A stretch of 64,000 nucleotides of DNA from Microthrixaceae bacterium (GTDB lineage: Bacteria > Actinomycetota > Acidimicrobiia > Acidimicrobiales > Microtrichaceae), in contig JAMLGM010000002.1 in NCBI GenBank assembly GCA_023957975.1, positions 248,001 to 312,000 of the forward strand, in the 5' to 3' direction. Under the pieces are notes generated by a model. That model did no database searches. It had not been told where the DNA came from and saw only the letters and a program-made list of their open reading frames with translations. Positions 7,504 to 15,536 of this stretch are shown piece by piece. The first letter of the stretch is position 1, and each line of letters starts with the position of its first letter. A program made the position numbers and the translations under genes.

Positions 7504-8682
7504 TCACGGCATGCTCACGCCCAGCAACTCGAGCGCGTTGTTCGTCGAGATGCGTTCGATGGTCGCGGCGTCGAGCCCCGCCAACGTTTCGGTGATGAAC
7601 TCGGCGGGCACGCGGGTTCCTTCGGCGTGGGGCCAGTCCGAACCGAGCAGGAGCCGGTCGACTCCGACGTGGTCGACTAGGCCGCTGACGTCGTCCTCCC
7701 AGAACGGCGTGACCCACACCTGACGGCGAAAAACCTCGACCGGGTGCTCGGCGAAGAAGCCGGGATTGCGATTCGCTGCGTCGTCGAGGCGGTGGAGGAG
7801 TTCGGGAATCCACGACGCGCCGTTTTCGACGCTCGCCAGACGCAACGTCGGGAATCGTTCGAACACCTTGTGACACAGCGCTGCCGCGTAGAAGTCGCTG
7901 ACGGCTCGGGCCTTGGTGACCACCCCTCGTAACGGCGAGCGAAACAGTGAACTCTCGGCGCCCCCCGGCTCCCACATCTGGATCAGCGCGTCGTAGCCGT
8001 CGTTGCCAGCGTGGGTCGCAACGACGATCCCGGCCTCTGCAGCCAATCCCCAGACCTTGTCGTAGACCGGGTCGAACGGCGAACGGTACCCGCCGGGCAC
8101 CGGTACTGGGGCGTTGCGAATGTTGACGGCGATGGCGCCGAGGTCGATAACACGCTGCAACTCGGCTGCCGCTGCATCGGGGTCGAGCATCTGGATATAG
8201 GGCACCGCGTAGATGCGACCTTGGTAGTTGTATCCCCAGTCGTCTGCGAGCCAGCGGTTGAACGCGGTGAAGGCGGCTGCGGCCGCTTCGGAGTCGTGGC
8301 GTAGCGCCTCTTCGATGCCCACGCCGAGGGTCGGGAACATGAGGGTGGCGCCGACGCCCTGGGTGTCCATGACGGCGAGGCGGGCGTCGCGGTCGTGGTA
8401 TTCGGCGGGCAGCGGTTCGAGTTCGCCGAACGCCTCGACGATGCTTTGTTGATGGGGGTTGCCCCGGTACCAGTCGAACAGCGAGCCGGGCTTGGCGACG
8501 GGGTCGAACGTGGGGTTGGCGACATAGGAGTTGAGCGTCCCGCCGACGAGGAGCCGCTTGCGCCCGTCGATCTCGGCCCACCGCACACCCCGGCTGCGAA
8601 ACGCACGGTCCTGGTAGCGGGTGAAGGCGTCGGGAGCCTCGTAATAGTGGTTGTCGAAGTCGAAGAACGGCTGATCCGTCAT
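7504..8682 (-). CDS. Amidohydrolase-2 family metal-dependent hydrolase
   Basis: A 392-residue TIM-barrel hydrolase related to decarboxylases/hydrolases of the ACMSD type common in actinobacterial catabolic clusters. Seen: FDFDNHYYEAPDAF at the N-terminus (DNHYYE in place of HxH), VVATHAGNDGY, SVENGASWIPEL and GSDWPHAEG with the catalytic Asp. Start ATG 8682 is preceded by GAAGGAG at a good distance, preferred over ATG at 8718. First gene of the leftward operon with a second amidohydrolase and an acyl-CoA dehydrogenase; the true substrate is unknown. Confidence 0.85.
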   Translation of the reverse strand: MTDQPFFDFDNHYYEAPDAFTRYQDRAFRSRGVRWAEIDGRKRLLVGGTLNSYVANPTFDPVAKPGSLFDWYRGNPHQQSIVEAFGELEPLPAEYHDRDARLAVMDTQGVGATLMFPTLGVGIEEALRHDSEAAAAAFTAFNRWLADDWGYNYQGRIYAVPYIQMLDPDAAAAELQRVIDLGAIAVNIRNAPVPVPGGYRSPFDPVYDKVWGLAAEAGIVVATHAGNDGYDALIQMWEPGGAESSLFRSPLRGVVTKARAVSDFYAAALCHKVFERFPTLRLASVENGASWIPELLHRLDDAANRNPGFFAEHPVEVFRRQVWVTPFWEDDVSGLVDHVGVDRLLLGSDWPHAEGTRVPAEFITETLAGLDAATIERISTNNALELLGVSMP

Positions 8683-8759
8683 GGTGGTGCTGCTCCTTCG
8701 GGGAGGTGGCGCGAGCACTTCGTTTGACGCTCCACGCCTCCACTCGGCAGAATACCAAC

Positions 8760-8777
8760 ATTGACGCCAAAGTCAAT
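8760..8777. promoter_or_regulatory. Palindromic operator in the divergent acyl-CoA gene region
   Basis: ATTGAC-GCCAAA-GTCAAT: perfect 6-bp arms with a 6-bp spacer, in the 214-bp gap between the leftward amidohydrolase operon and the rightward fused acyl-CoA dehydrogenase gene. The form fits a TetR-type repressor site. A similar element lies before the thiolase/DUF35 operon (19473-19491). No regulator gene is adjacent, so the binding protein is unknown. Confidence 0.5.
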
Positions 8778-8896
8778 TTTGGTCGTAATCTTCAGTAATA
8801 TCGGGGTGAACGCGGCCGTCAACGTGGGTTTCACGGCTCATCGGTGCGTCGCGGGTTCGATTCGAGGGCGATGTGAATCTTGCGGAGGAGATCGAC

Positions 8897-11146
8897 GTGA
8901 GCGAACCAACGGCAGGTGCGTCGGCGAACGACGTCAGCGCTGAGGACATCCGCGAGTTTCGCAACGCGGTGCGCTCGGTGCTCGGCGTCGGAACCGACCA
9001 ATTGAATGAACCGGACCCGGACGGCTTGGCGCGCTGGCACGAACTGGTCGACCTTGGCGCCTCGACGCTGTGTGGCATGGCGGAGGGTCAGCGCCAAGAC
9101 CTTGTGAACGGTGCGGCGGCGATCGCCCGCGATTTCGGCGCGGCGTTGTCGCCGGTGCCCTTCGCTGCGACGACCGCTGTCTCGAGAATGTTGTCTCGTG
9201 TGCTGGTCGACTCGACCGACTTGGGAGACGATGCGCTCGACAGCGTTCGGTCGGTGCTCGCCGGCATCGCCTCGGGCGACACGCTCGTCGCCTACGGACG
9301 TATCGATGCCGCCGGTGTGGCCCGCCGGGTGCACGGGGCCGACATCGCGAGCGCGTTGTTGTTGGAGGACCTCGGCCGGTCGCGTCTGGTGCTCCTCGAT
9401 GATCCGGCCCAGTGGACCGTTCGACCGGTCGTAGCGCCGTTCGACGTGAGCCGCTCGATCGGCGAGGTGTCGGTGCCCGACCTCGACGCCGGCATCGCGC
9501 TTGGATCGGATCCGTCGGTGGGTGCGGTGGCTGGCCTGCTTCTCGCTGCGGACACCGTTGGCGGACTCGAACGAGCATTGGACGTCACCGTCGCGTACGC
9601 CGCACAGCGCATCGCGTTTGGCAAACCGATCGGCGCATTCCAGGCGGTGCAACACCGCCTCGTCGACCATGCGGTCAGCCTGCGGGCGATGAGCCTGCTC
9701 GTCGACGCGGCTGCCGACGCCTTCGCTTCGGGCCGGGCCGAGGCGCTGCGGTTGGGGCTGCTCGCAGAGGTCGCGGTGAGCGACCACGCGCTGCATCTCG
9801 CCCACGACCTTGTGCAACTCACCGGGGGAATCGGCTTCACCTGGGAGTACGGACTCCATTTCGTCGAGCGACGTGCCCAGGCCAACAACGCGCTCGGAGC
9901 GAACCCTCGGCGGGCGTTGACCTCGTTGATCGGGTTGGGCCTTGGCGACGCCGATAGCTCGCTTGACGGCGCTGAAGGCGCGACCGGTGACTCGTTCGCC
10001 GCGTACCGGCGTGAGGTACGCGACATCATCTCCCAGAGCGCCCACCCGATGCGTGCAGAAGGGGTGCGCGTGCCCGTCGACGATGCGGAGGAGGCGGCGA
10101 TCCGAACCTGGCTCGCCGAAATGTACGACCACGGGGTCCTCGGCGGCGGGTGGCCGACGCAGTGGGGTGGCTCGTCGGATCATCACCCGATGCACGACCT
10201 CGTCGCCATGGAGGAACTGATTGTCGGCGGTGCGTATCGCCCGCTCGATCAAGTGATGTTGGCGAGCCATGCGGTGTTGACCCACGGCACCGAGGCACAG
10301 AAGGCCGAACTGCTGCCGGCGATTCGTTCGGGTCGTCACGTGTGGTGCCAGTTGTTCAGCGAGCCCGATGCCGGCAGCGACCTCGCCTCGCTTCGCACGA
10401 AGGCGGTGGCCGACGGTGACGGTTGGTTGGTGAGCGGACAAAAGACGTGGAGCACCGACGCCCAGTGGGCTGACATGGGTGTGCTGTTGGCCCGTACCGA
10501 TCCGGAGGCGCAGCGCCACGCCGGTATCACCGCCTTCGTGATTCCGATGGACCTGCCCGGCATCGAGATCCGTCCGATCTGCGAGATCACCGGCCACGCC
10601 GAGTTCTGCGAGGTGTTCTTGAACGAGGTGCGCGTCGGGCCGGAGCACGTCCTCGGAGACCTGAACGACGGCTGGCGGGTGGTCACCGCCGGATTGGCCT
10701 CCGAGCGGGCGTTTGTCGGAGCCAACGCCATCCAGCTTCAACGGCTCTTCGACGACCTCGTGGCCCTGGCGGTCGGGCTTCGCTACGAGGACGGCACTGC
10801 GCCGATCGACCAGCCGGAGGTGCGCATCGACCTCGCCCGGCTGCTCGCGCGAGTCGAGGGGGTGAAGGCGATCGTGCGCGACGCCGTGCAGCGCATCTTC
10901 GACGACGAGGAGCACCCGAGCGATGGCCCGGTCGCGAAGCTCGCGTACACCGAACTCGACGTCGCGCTCACCGAGGCGGCACTCGCGATGATCGCGACGG
11001 CAAGCTACGGCGACGAACTCGGCGATCTCGTGGCTCGGTGGCATCACAACTTCATGTGGGGCCGTGCGCTCACGATCTCCGGCGGGGCGTCGGAGATCAT
11101 GCGCGGCCTCATCGCTCGACAGTTGCTCGGGTTGCCGCGGGCCTGA
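8897..11146 (+). CDS. Fused double acyl-CoA dehydrogenase (FadE34-like)
   Basis: A 749-residue protein of two tandem acyl-CoA dehydrogenase modules. The N-terminal module (about 1-370) is divergent, with conserved C-terminal helices (TVAYAAQRIAFGKPIGAFQ, THRL-type helix, LTGGIGFTWEYGLHFVERRA). The C-terminal module (about 385-749) is canonical: GGGWPTQWGGSSDHH, CQLFSEPDAGSDLASLRTKA, SGQKTWSTDAQWADM and ISGGASEIMRGLIARQLLG. Known relatives such as mycobacterial FadE34 act in steroid side-chain dehydrogenation, where other systems use two separate subunits. GTG 8897 is chosen because GGAGGAG lies 7 nt before it; GTG 8873 is in frame but has no ribosome site. Followed by a SnoaL-like gene. Confidence 0.85.
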   Translation: MSEPTAGASANDVSAEDIREFRNAVRSVLGVGTDQLNEPDPDGLARWHELVDLGASTLCGMAEGQRQDLVNGAAAIARDFGAALSPVPFAATTAVSRMLSRVLVDSTDLGDDALDSVRSVLAGIASGDTLVAYGRIDAAGVARRVHGADIASALLLEDLGRSRLVLLDDPAQWTVRPVVAPFDVSRSIGEVSVPDLDAGIALGSDPSVGAVAGLLLAADTVGGLERALDVTVAYAAQRIAFGKPIGAFQAVQHRLVDHAVSLRAMSLLVDAAADAFASGRAEALRLGLLAEVAVSDHALHLAHDLVQLTGGIGFTWEYGLHFVERRAQANNALGANPRRALTSLIGLGLGDADSSLDGAEGATGDSFAAYRREVRDIISQSAHPMRAEGVRVPVDDAEEAAIRTWLAEMYDHGVLGGGWPTQWGGSSDHHPMHDLVAMEELIVGGAYRPLDQVMLASHAVLTHGTEAQKAELLPAIRSGRHVWCQLFSEPDAGSDLASLRTKAVADGDGWLVSGQKTWSTDAQWADMGVLLARTDPEAQRHAGITAFVIPMDLPGIEIRPICEITGHAEFCEVFLNEVRVGPEHVLGDLNDGWRVVTAGLASERAFVGANAIQLQRLFDDLVALAVGLRYEDGTAPIDQPEVRIDLARLLARVEGVKAIVRDAVQRIFDDEEHPSDGPVAKLAYTELDVALTEAALAMIATASYGDELGDLVARWHHNFMWGRALTISGGASEIMRGLIARQLLGLPRA

Positions 11147-11208
11147 CGCCGACAGACCAACGGGCCAGAACGACCAGCAAGCCAGAACGACCAAAGGACC
11201 AACGTGTC

Positions 11209-11613
11209 ATGACCGAGCACCGCCACGACGACCTCGAAAACATCCGCCGACTCCTGGCGAACTACAACCTTCACCTCGACGTCGACGATGTCGACGCGTG
11301 GGTAGAGCTGTTCACCGACGATGCCGAGTATCACGTGTACGGGCGGGTGTTTGCTGGCCACGATGGCATCCGCAAGATCCCGACGGGTGCGCCCAAGGGC
11401 CTGCATCTCGGCGGGCAGCCGTTCATCGAACTCGTCGGCGACGACCGGGCGAGCGTGCGTTCGAACCTGCTGTTCGTCGAGGCGGGCACCGACGTGTTGC
11501 GCAGCGTGGTCTACGACGACGATCTCGTGCGCACCGAGGCCGGATGGCGATTCGCCGTTCGTCGATGCCGCTTCATCCGCACCCACGGCCTCGACGACCG
11601 CCCCGAACGCTGA
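11209..11613 (+). CDS. SnoaL-like / NTF2-fold protein
   Basis: A 134-residue protein starting at ATG 11209 behind AAAGGA. It has the SnoaL_4 pattern: an N-terminal helix (DDLENIRRLLANYNLHLD), then DVDAWVELFTDDAEYHVYGR and a C-terminal strand pair ending RFAVRRCRFIRTH. Members are small dehydratases, hydroxylases, isomerases or polyketide/steroid cyclases. It follows the fused acyl-CoA dehydrogenase by 62 bp, a gap containing two copies of GCCAGAACGACCA (11164, 11181), so it is probably in the same catabolic unit. Confidence 0.8.
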   Translation: MTEHRHDDLENIRRLLANYNLHLDVDDVDAWVELFTDDAEYHVYGRVFAGHDGIRKIPTGAPKGLHLGGQPFIELVGDDRASVRSNLLFVEAGTDVLRSVVYDDDLVRTEAGWRFAVRRCRFIRTHGLDDRPER

Positions 11614-11615
11614 AC

Positions 11616-11632
11616 CCGGCCGTCGCGCGCCG
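11616..11632. repeat. 17-bp direct repeat, left copy
   Basis: CCGGCCGTCGCGCGCCG occurs here and identically at 12278-12294. The two copies bracket about 645 bp holding surface-protein gene fragments, which suggests an insertion or recombination scar. Confidence 0.5.
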
Positions 11633-11673
11633 ATCGGAGTGATTGGCGGCGGTGTGGCTGGTGGGGTCTGCAC

Positions 11674-12150
11674 GTGGAGCCAAGCGATGCCGCTGGTAAC
11701 CCGAAAGGCTACCGGCTTCGGTTTGTCCCTCCGGGAGGGTTTACTGCAACGAAGTCTGGGGGCGATTCGATCCTGGGGGATGACGCCACCTCGGCGATAC
11801 GACACGTCACTGATGATGATCCGTCTGGTTGGAACGCTGGCCTGGTGCACCGGTCTGAGGGTTCCGCGACCCCAGACGAACCAACAACAGGCGAACCAAC
11901 AACGAGGATTACTGTCAACTACACACTGTGGTGGGACGACAACCTCAACGGCATCCGCGACCCCGACGAGTACCCGCTCGACGCAACGAATTGGACGTCC
12001 GGCAGAATCCAGGTCTATGCGTACCCTAACGAGGAGGTTTTCGATATCGACCGAAACGGTCATGCCACCACCTCGTGGGATTTTCAGCCGTTTCCTCGTG
12101 ACTACAACGATTGCGCAGTCTTCAAGCTGGGTGTGATGGGCCATTTTCCG
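11674..12150 (+). pseudogene. Fragment of an SdrD B-like repeat surface protein gene
   Basis: The frame opens with GTG 11674 and encodes YRLRFVPPGGFTATKSGGDS, then a WNAGLVH sequence, a Thr/Pro linker (DEPTTGEPTT) and TLWWDDNLNGIRDPDEYPL. These are hallmark pieces of SdrD B-like (Cna-B-type) cell-surface domains, but no signal peptide, no full domain and no anchor are present. The frame runs on to 12246, but from about 12150 it becomes antisense to another fragment. I read this as a relic of a much longer surface-protein gene. Confidence 0.55.
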
Positions 12151-12277
12151 GAGGCCTCGGTGGTGTCGCTGAGGCCGAGTGCCGATTTGCCCGCCGTGGA
12201 CAGTGCGGTGCCTCCACCGGAGGTCCACGTGCCGGTGAGGCGATAGTCGCCGCTGTTGGGGTTGGCGAAGATCGCTG
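12150..12277 (-). pseudogene. Fragment resembling the C-terminus of a beta-helix surface protein
   Basis: On the minus strand FANPNSGDYRLTGTWTSGGG followed by ALSTAGKSALGLSD resembles the last turns of secreted parallel beta-helix proteins (the usual form is NP.SGDYRL..GSPAIDAG). It has no start and abuts the right-hand 17-bp repeat. Probably debris next to the SdrD-like fragment. Confidence 0.35.
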
Positions 12278-12294
12278 CCGGCCGTCGCGCGCCG
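12278..12294. repeat. 17-bp direct repeat, right copy
   Basis: Identical to 11616-11632. See that entry. Confidence 0.5.
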
Positions 12295-12373
12295 CTGGGT
12301 GCCGTGGGCCAGTCCCGCGAGTGTCGTTCAGTAGAACTCAAGCGATGGCCTCGGGTCGCCCCGCAAGGCGGAA

Positions 12374-13591
12374 TCAGAGCGATCGACGCAGCCGGTCGAT
12401 GTTCGCCGTGATCGCCTCGAACGCTTCTTCGTGATCGAGCACACGGAGATTCGCCGTCATCTCCTCCAGCGTGTCTTCGACTGCAGACGCCGCCCGGCCC
12501 ACAGGCACACGAAACCGGACGGCCTCCTCGACAAGATCAGCGCCAGTGATCGCCGAATTCCGGCGGACGTCGTTGACCCACAGTGCCGCCCGATCACGCA
12601 GTGCAGGCCACAGCATCGTGGGTACCGTGTCGTAGAGCGGGGCAAGCGTGACGGTGCCGTCGTTGATCATCAGGCTGACGTTCTTTGCATGACAATCGCC
12701 GTTGCCGATCGCCGTCGTGAACGTCATCGCAGCGATGAGTCGACTCACCTCGTGGTTCCAGTTGTCGCTGTAGGAGTCCAACAGATCGGCGCAATGCCAC
12801 CAACTCGGTGCGGAGGATGAATGTTGGTACTTCGCCTTTTCTCGCCGATCAGCAGGGTTGACGCCCAGTGCCTGAAGGAGATCCTCTTGGTGTAGCCGCA
12901 CGACCGTGCCATTGCGCTCGATCGAGCGGTCGTATCTCGGCACGATCAACACGTCACGGTCGCCCACGACAGTCACGCTCGCATCGATCGTTGTGAGTCC
13001 GACGGCGAGCGCCAGGCGGAGGCACGCGGCCTCTGCTGCCACGATCCCACGGTGGGTCGCCGAATCCACTTTCAGGATGTGTGTCGAGGGGTATCCGTGG
13101 ATCGGGCGAGCCCATCGATCTTCAATCCGAACAGCGGTCATCTTGTCCTGCAGTCCAGCGAGCGACAGTTCCGAATCGTCGGCGATTCCCAGCGGTTCAT
13201 CCTCCAGGTTCAGGATCGCCGCATCGAGCTCGCCCGGGCCATAGATCGCAATGTCCGGGTCCCTGGGTGGCGGATCGACCGTCACGATCTCAAAGGCTCC
13301 GGCGATGTCGCGTCCATACCGTCGCAGGAGGCCGAAGGTGTCGGACGCAGCGACGTCGGCTCGCGCTGCCAAAGCGTGCAAGTGCTGCCCCTCTGGAAGT
13401 AGGCCGCGGCACCACGCCGTGACATTGACCGGAGCCTGCTGAACCGGCGCTGAGCACGACACGACGATGCGGCCGGTCTCGACAGAATCGAGTACCTCGT
13501 TGCTGTAACGCAACGTGACCGATGACCCCGACGAACGTTCCAGCACACCGATGACCGTGGGGCCGTGTCGCAACTCAAGGTGGTCAGTCAT
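12374..13591 (-). CDS. hipA: HipA-family serine/threonine kinase toxin
   Basis: HipA-type toxins phosphorylate translation factors such as glutamyl-tRNA synthetase and induce dormancy. The 405-residue length is normal. Seen: N-terminal HipA_N-like region with WCRGLLPEGQHLHALA, the ATP-loop region SLAGLQDKM, THILKVDSATHRG, the catalytic loop GNGDCHAKNVSLM near residue 295 and the metal-binding APLYDTV. Start ATG 13591 overlaps the end of the antitoxin gene by 8 bp; the frame extends upstream only as a shadow. Second gene of a leftward HipBA operon with three operator-like sites upstream. Confidence 0.88.
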   Translation of the reverse strand: MTDHLELRHGPTVIGVLERSSGSSVTLRYSNEVLDSVETGRIVVSCSAPVQQAPVNVTAWCRGLLPEGQHLHALAARADVAASDTFGLLRRYGRDIAGAFEIVTVDPPPRDPDIAIYGPGELDAAILNLEDEPLGIADDSELSLAGLQDKMTAVRIEDRWARPIHGYPSTHILKVDSATHRGIVAAEAACLRLALAVGLTTIDASVTVVGDRDVLIVPRYDRSIERNGTVVRLHQEDLLQALGVNPADRREKAKYQHSSSAPSWWHCADLLDSYSDNWNHEVSRLIAAMTFTTAIGNGDCHAKNVSLMINDGTVTLAPLYDTVPTMLWPALRDRAALWVNDVRRNSAITGADLVEEAVRFRVPVGRAASAVEDTLEEMTANLRVLDHEEAFEAITANIDRLRRSL

Positions 13592-13856
13592 CGTTCGATT
13601 CCGACCGTTTATCCGAGACGTCCCACGAGATCGTGACGTTGACGCCCAACCGACGAAAGGAACGCAGCAGATGACCCACCAGGCGGGTGCTTCGCCCGGC
13701 CTCAAGCGCAGCGAGGTAGGCGCGTTCGATGCCGATCTGTTCCGCCAGGTCGGCCTGGGTCAGTCCCCGCGATCTGCGGGCCTCACGCAGTGCCAAGCCG
13801 AGGTCGCGTTCAGAGCGGACCCTGACCACTCGTGCTGGATCGCTACGTTCGACCAT
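13584..13856 (-). CDS. hipB: HipB-type HTH antitoxin
   Basis: A 90-residue protein with an XRE/HTH_3 domain at about 22-75 (LREARRSRGLTQADLAEQIG, then LAALEAGRST), ending in an acidic tail (DKRSESNDD). It overlaps hipA by 8 bp. Start taken at ATG 13856; an in-frame ATG at 13907 would lie inside an operator-like repeat and is less likely. HipB antitoxins neutralise HipA and repress their own operon by binding palindromes, consistent with the three evenly spaced sites at 13869-13962. Confidence 0.82.
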   Translation of the reverse strand: MVERSDPARVVRVRSERDLGLALREARRSRGLTQADLAEQIGIERAYLAALEAGRSTRLVGHLLRSFRRLGVNVTISWDVSDKRSESNDD

Positions 13857-13868
13857 CGGCACCCCTTG

Positions 13869-13962
13869 ATGTACCAATTCCGTTACATCGCCAGAATATC
13901 GCCTCATGTACCAATACCGTTACATCTGCCGAATTGGCTTGGATGCAACAATATTGTTATAT
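13869..13962. promoter_or_regulatory. Three operator-like sites at exact 37-bp spacing upstream of hipBA
   Basis: Three 20-bp sites begin at 13869 (ATGTACCAATTCCGTTACAT), 13906 (ATGTACCAATACCGTTACAT) and 13943 (ATGCAACAATATTGTTATAT). The first two differ by one base; the third has a perfect AACAATATTGTT core. All are approximate palindromes. Start-to-start distance is 37 bp both times, about 3.5 helical turns. The first begins 13 bp before the antitoxin start codon. Likely autoregulatory HipB sites. Confidence 0.7.
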
Positions 13963-14588
13963 CCAACCGAATGGTCGATCAGCGCTACTCGTTTCGGCGG
14001 TCGTCGAGCCCGTAGCGGTCGCGCACCGAACCCCTGCGCGCGCACCGCCGTCGGCTCCCGAGGTTTCACGCAACGCCGAGTCCAACAACGGAGTCGCGGC
14101 GCTGAACACGCCCCACGGGCTCTTGCATCCGGGCACGACCCACGCGTGCATCATCCACCCGGACTCGCCGCCGGTCTTACGGCCTCCACGCTCGGCGCAC
14201 TCCTCGGCGCTCAACGAACTGTCGCCGATCACCCCGCCGACTCCCTGGCACAGGCCGAGGTGGCGGTGCCCGTGATCGTTCGCTCCGGTGAAGCCCTGCG
14301 TCGACTCGGCATCGACAGGGCGACCTCGCGGGCCTCGGCCAGCTCATCTTCGAGTTGAGCGCACTGTTTCGGGTCGGTCATGGCGGTCCAGGGTTGGGGG
14401 CCGACGTGGCCGCCGTCCCCACCCTCCTCCGCCGCTGTCGTTTCGTGATCGGCTGGCATCGCACCGCCCTGGTACATGTCCACGCCGAGTACCTCCGCCC
14501 CGTCCCGGGAGGCCGCAATGTTGAAGTCCCGGTCACAGCGGGTGGTGCTGGTCGTCGGCGATCTGTTGGCGCGACAGCGTCGTGTCAT
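13963..14588 (-). pseudogene. Secreted-protein gene with a large internal deletion and frameshift
   Basis: Reading leftward, one frame gives WTAMTDPKQCAQLEDELAEA then REVALSMPS. Another frame, from about 14285, gives HRHLGLCQGVGG, VIGDSSLSAEECAERGGRKT and MMHAWVVPGCKSPWGVFSAA. Both parts belong to the two ends of one actinobacterial secreted-protein family of unknown function, whose intact members have well over 100 residues between them. Here the middle is missing and the frames differ, so the gene is dead. Its C-terminus runs into the third hipBA operator-like site, which suggests that the toxin module landed in or next to it. Confidence 0.6.
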
Positions 14589-14706
14589 GGACGGTCATGT
14601 GGTGAGGCTCTGGTGTTGTCGGAGCGCGTCACGAACCTCAATTCCGCCGCAGCTGTGGGCGACAGATCGAGCCAGGTATCGAAGCGCAGGACCCGCTCGA
14701 TCGACC

Positions 14707-14722
14707 ATACCCTCCGGGGTAT
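14707..14722. promoter_or_regulatory. ATACCC/GGGTAT palindrome, CsoR/RcnR-type operator candidate
   Basis: ATACCC-TCCG-GGGTAT has perfect 6-bp arms and lies 40 bp before the DsbA-like start. G/C tracts with ATACCC..GGGTAT ends are characteristic of CsoR/CstR/RcnR family operators (copper, persulfide or metal sensing). No regulator of that family is seen in the window. Confidence 0.45.
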
Positions 14723-14761
14723 ACTTTCGCACGCGGAGACGCGCGAGGAAACGAGGTTGCC

Positions 14762-15373
14762 ATGACCACCATCGAAGTGTTCGCCGACGTCGGCTGTCCG
14801 TTCGCACACATCAGCCTCCACCGGTTCGTGGCGCGCCGCGCGGAAATGGGCCGCAGTGACGTGCGTCTCCACGTCCGGGCGTGGCCACTCGAGCTCGTCA
14901 ACGCCACGCCGATGGATCCGGAGTTCATCGCCGACGAGATCGACGAGATCCGGCCACAGGTCGCCCAGGACCTGTTCGTGGGATTCGCCGCGGCGGCGTT
15001 CCCGTCGACGTCGCTGCCGGCGCTCGCGCTCGAGGCCGCCGCCTATGGAGTCGATTCGACGGTCGGCGAAGCGGTCAGCCTTGAGTTGCGCGACCGGCTC
15101 TTCGAACGTGGCGAGAACATCGCAGATCCGGCTGTCTTGGCCGACATCGCAGCCGCCCATGCGATCGCGTACGACCCGACCGACCTGAGCGCGCCCGAAC
15201 GCGATCATCGAGAAGGAGCGGAGCGAGGCGTCATCGGCTCGCCGCACTTCTTCACCCCGGCGGGTTCGTTCTTCTGCCCGGCCCTCGATATCGGCCGAAA
15301 CGACGAAGGTCACCTCGTGGCGGCGAGCGACCTCACAGGATTTGAGGCGTTCCTCGCGACCTGCTTCACCTGA
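14762..15373 (+). CDS. DsbA-family thioredoxin-fold protein lacking the second active-site Cys
   Basis: A 203-residue protein with the DsbA/HCCA-isomerase fold: TTIEVFADVGCPFAHISLHRF at the first strand and GVIGSPHFFTPAG at the cis-proline loop. The active site reads CPFA rather than CPxC, so it has a single redox Cys, as in some GST-kappa/2-hydroxychromene carboxylate isomerase-like or peroxiredoxin-like members. There is no signal peptide, so it is cytosolic. Start ATG 14762 follows an ACGAGG ribosome site. An ATACCC/GGGTAT palindrome upstream hints at control by a metal or sulfur-stress sensor. Confidence 0.8.
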   Translation: MTTIEVFADVGCPFAHISLHRFVARRAEMGRSDVRLHVRAWPLELVNATPMDPEFIADEIDEIRPQVAQDLFVGFAAAAFPSTSLPALALEAAAYGVDSTVGEAVSLELRDRLFERGENIADPAVLADIAAAHAIAYDPTDLSAPERDHREGAERGVIGSPHFFTPAGSFFCPALDIGRNDEGHLVAASDLTGFEAFLATCFT

Positions 15374-15536
15374 GGTGCTGAACCGGTCGCAACTCGGAGT
15401 TGTTGCACCGACTCGTACGGTTGGGGGTTACGCCGGCGCACCGGGTTCATCGGCGGCAAGGATTCCGATGACCGACGCTGCACTCCAGCGGCGAGCGCCG
15501 CGTGGACCGGGCGGCAGTTCGCTGGGCGTGCCTGCG

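Noticed and set aside
11164..11193. Two copies of GCCAGAACGACCA as a regulatory repeat
   Set aside because: Short, between co-oriented genes, with no symmetry; most likely replication slippage.
8831..11194. A 787-codon open frame antisense to the fused acyl-CoA dehydrogenase gene
   Set aside because: Arg/His/Asp-rich nonsense composition; the sense strand has clear dehydrogenase motifs.
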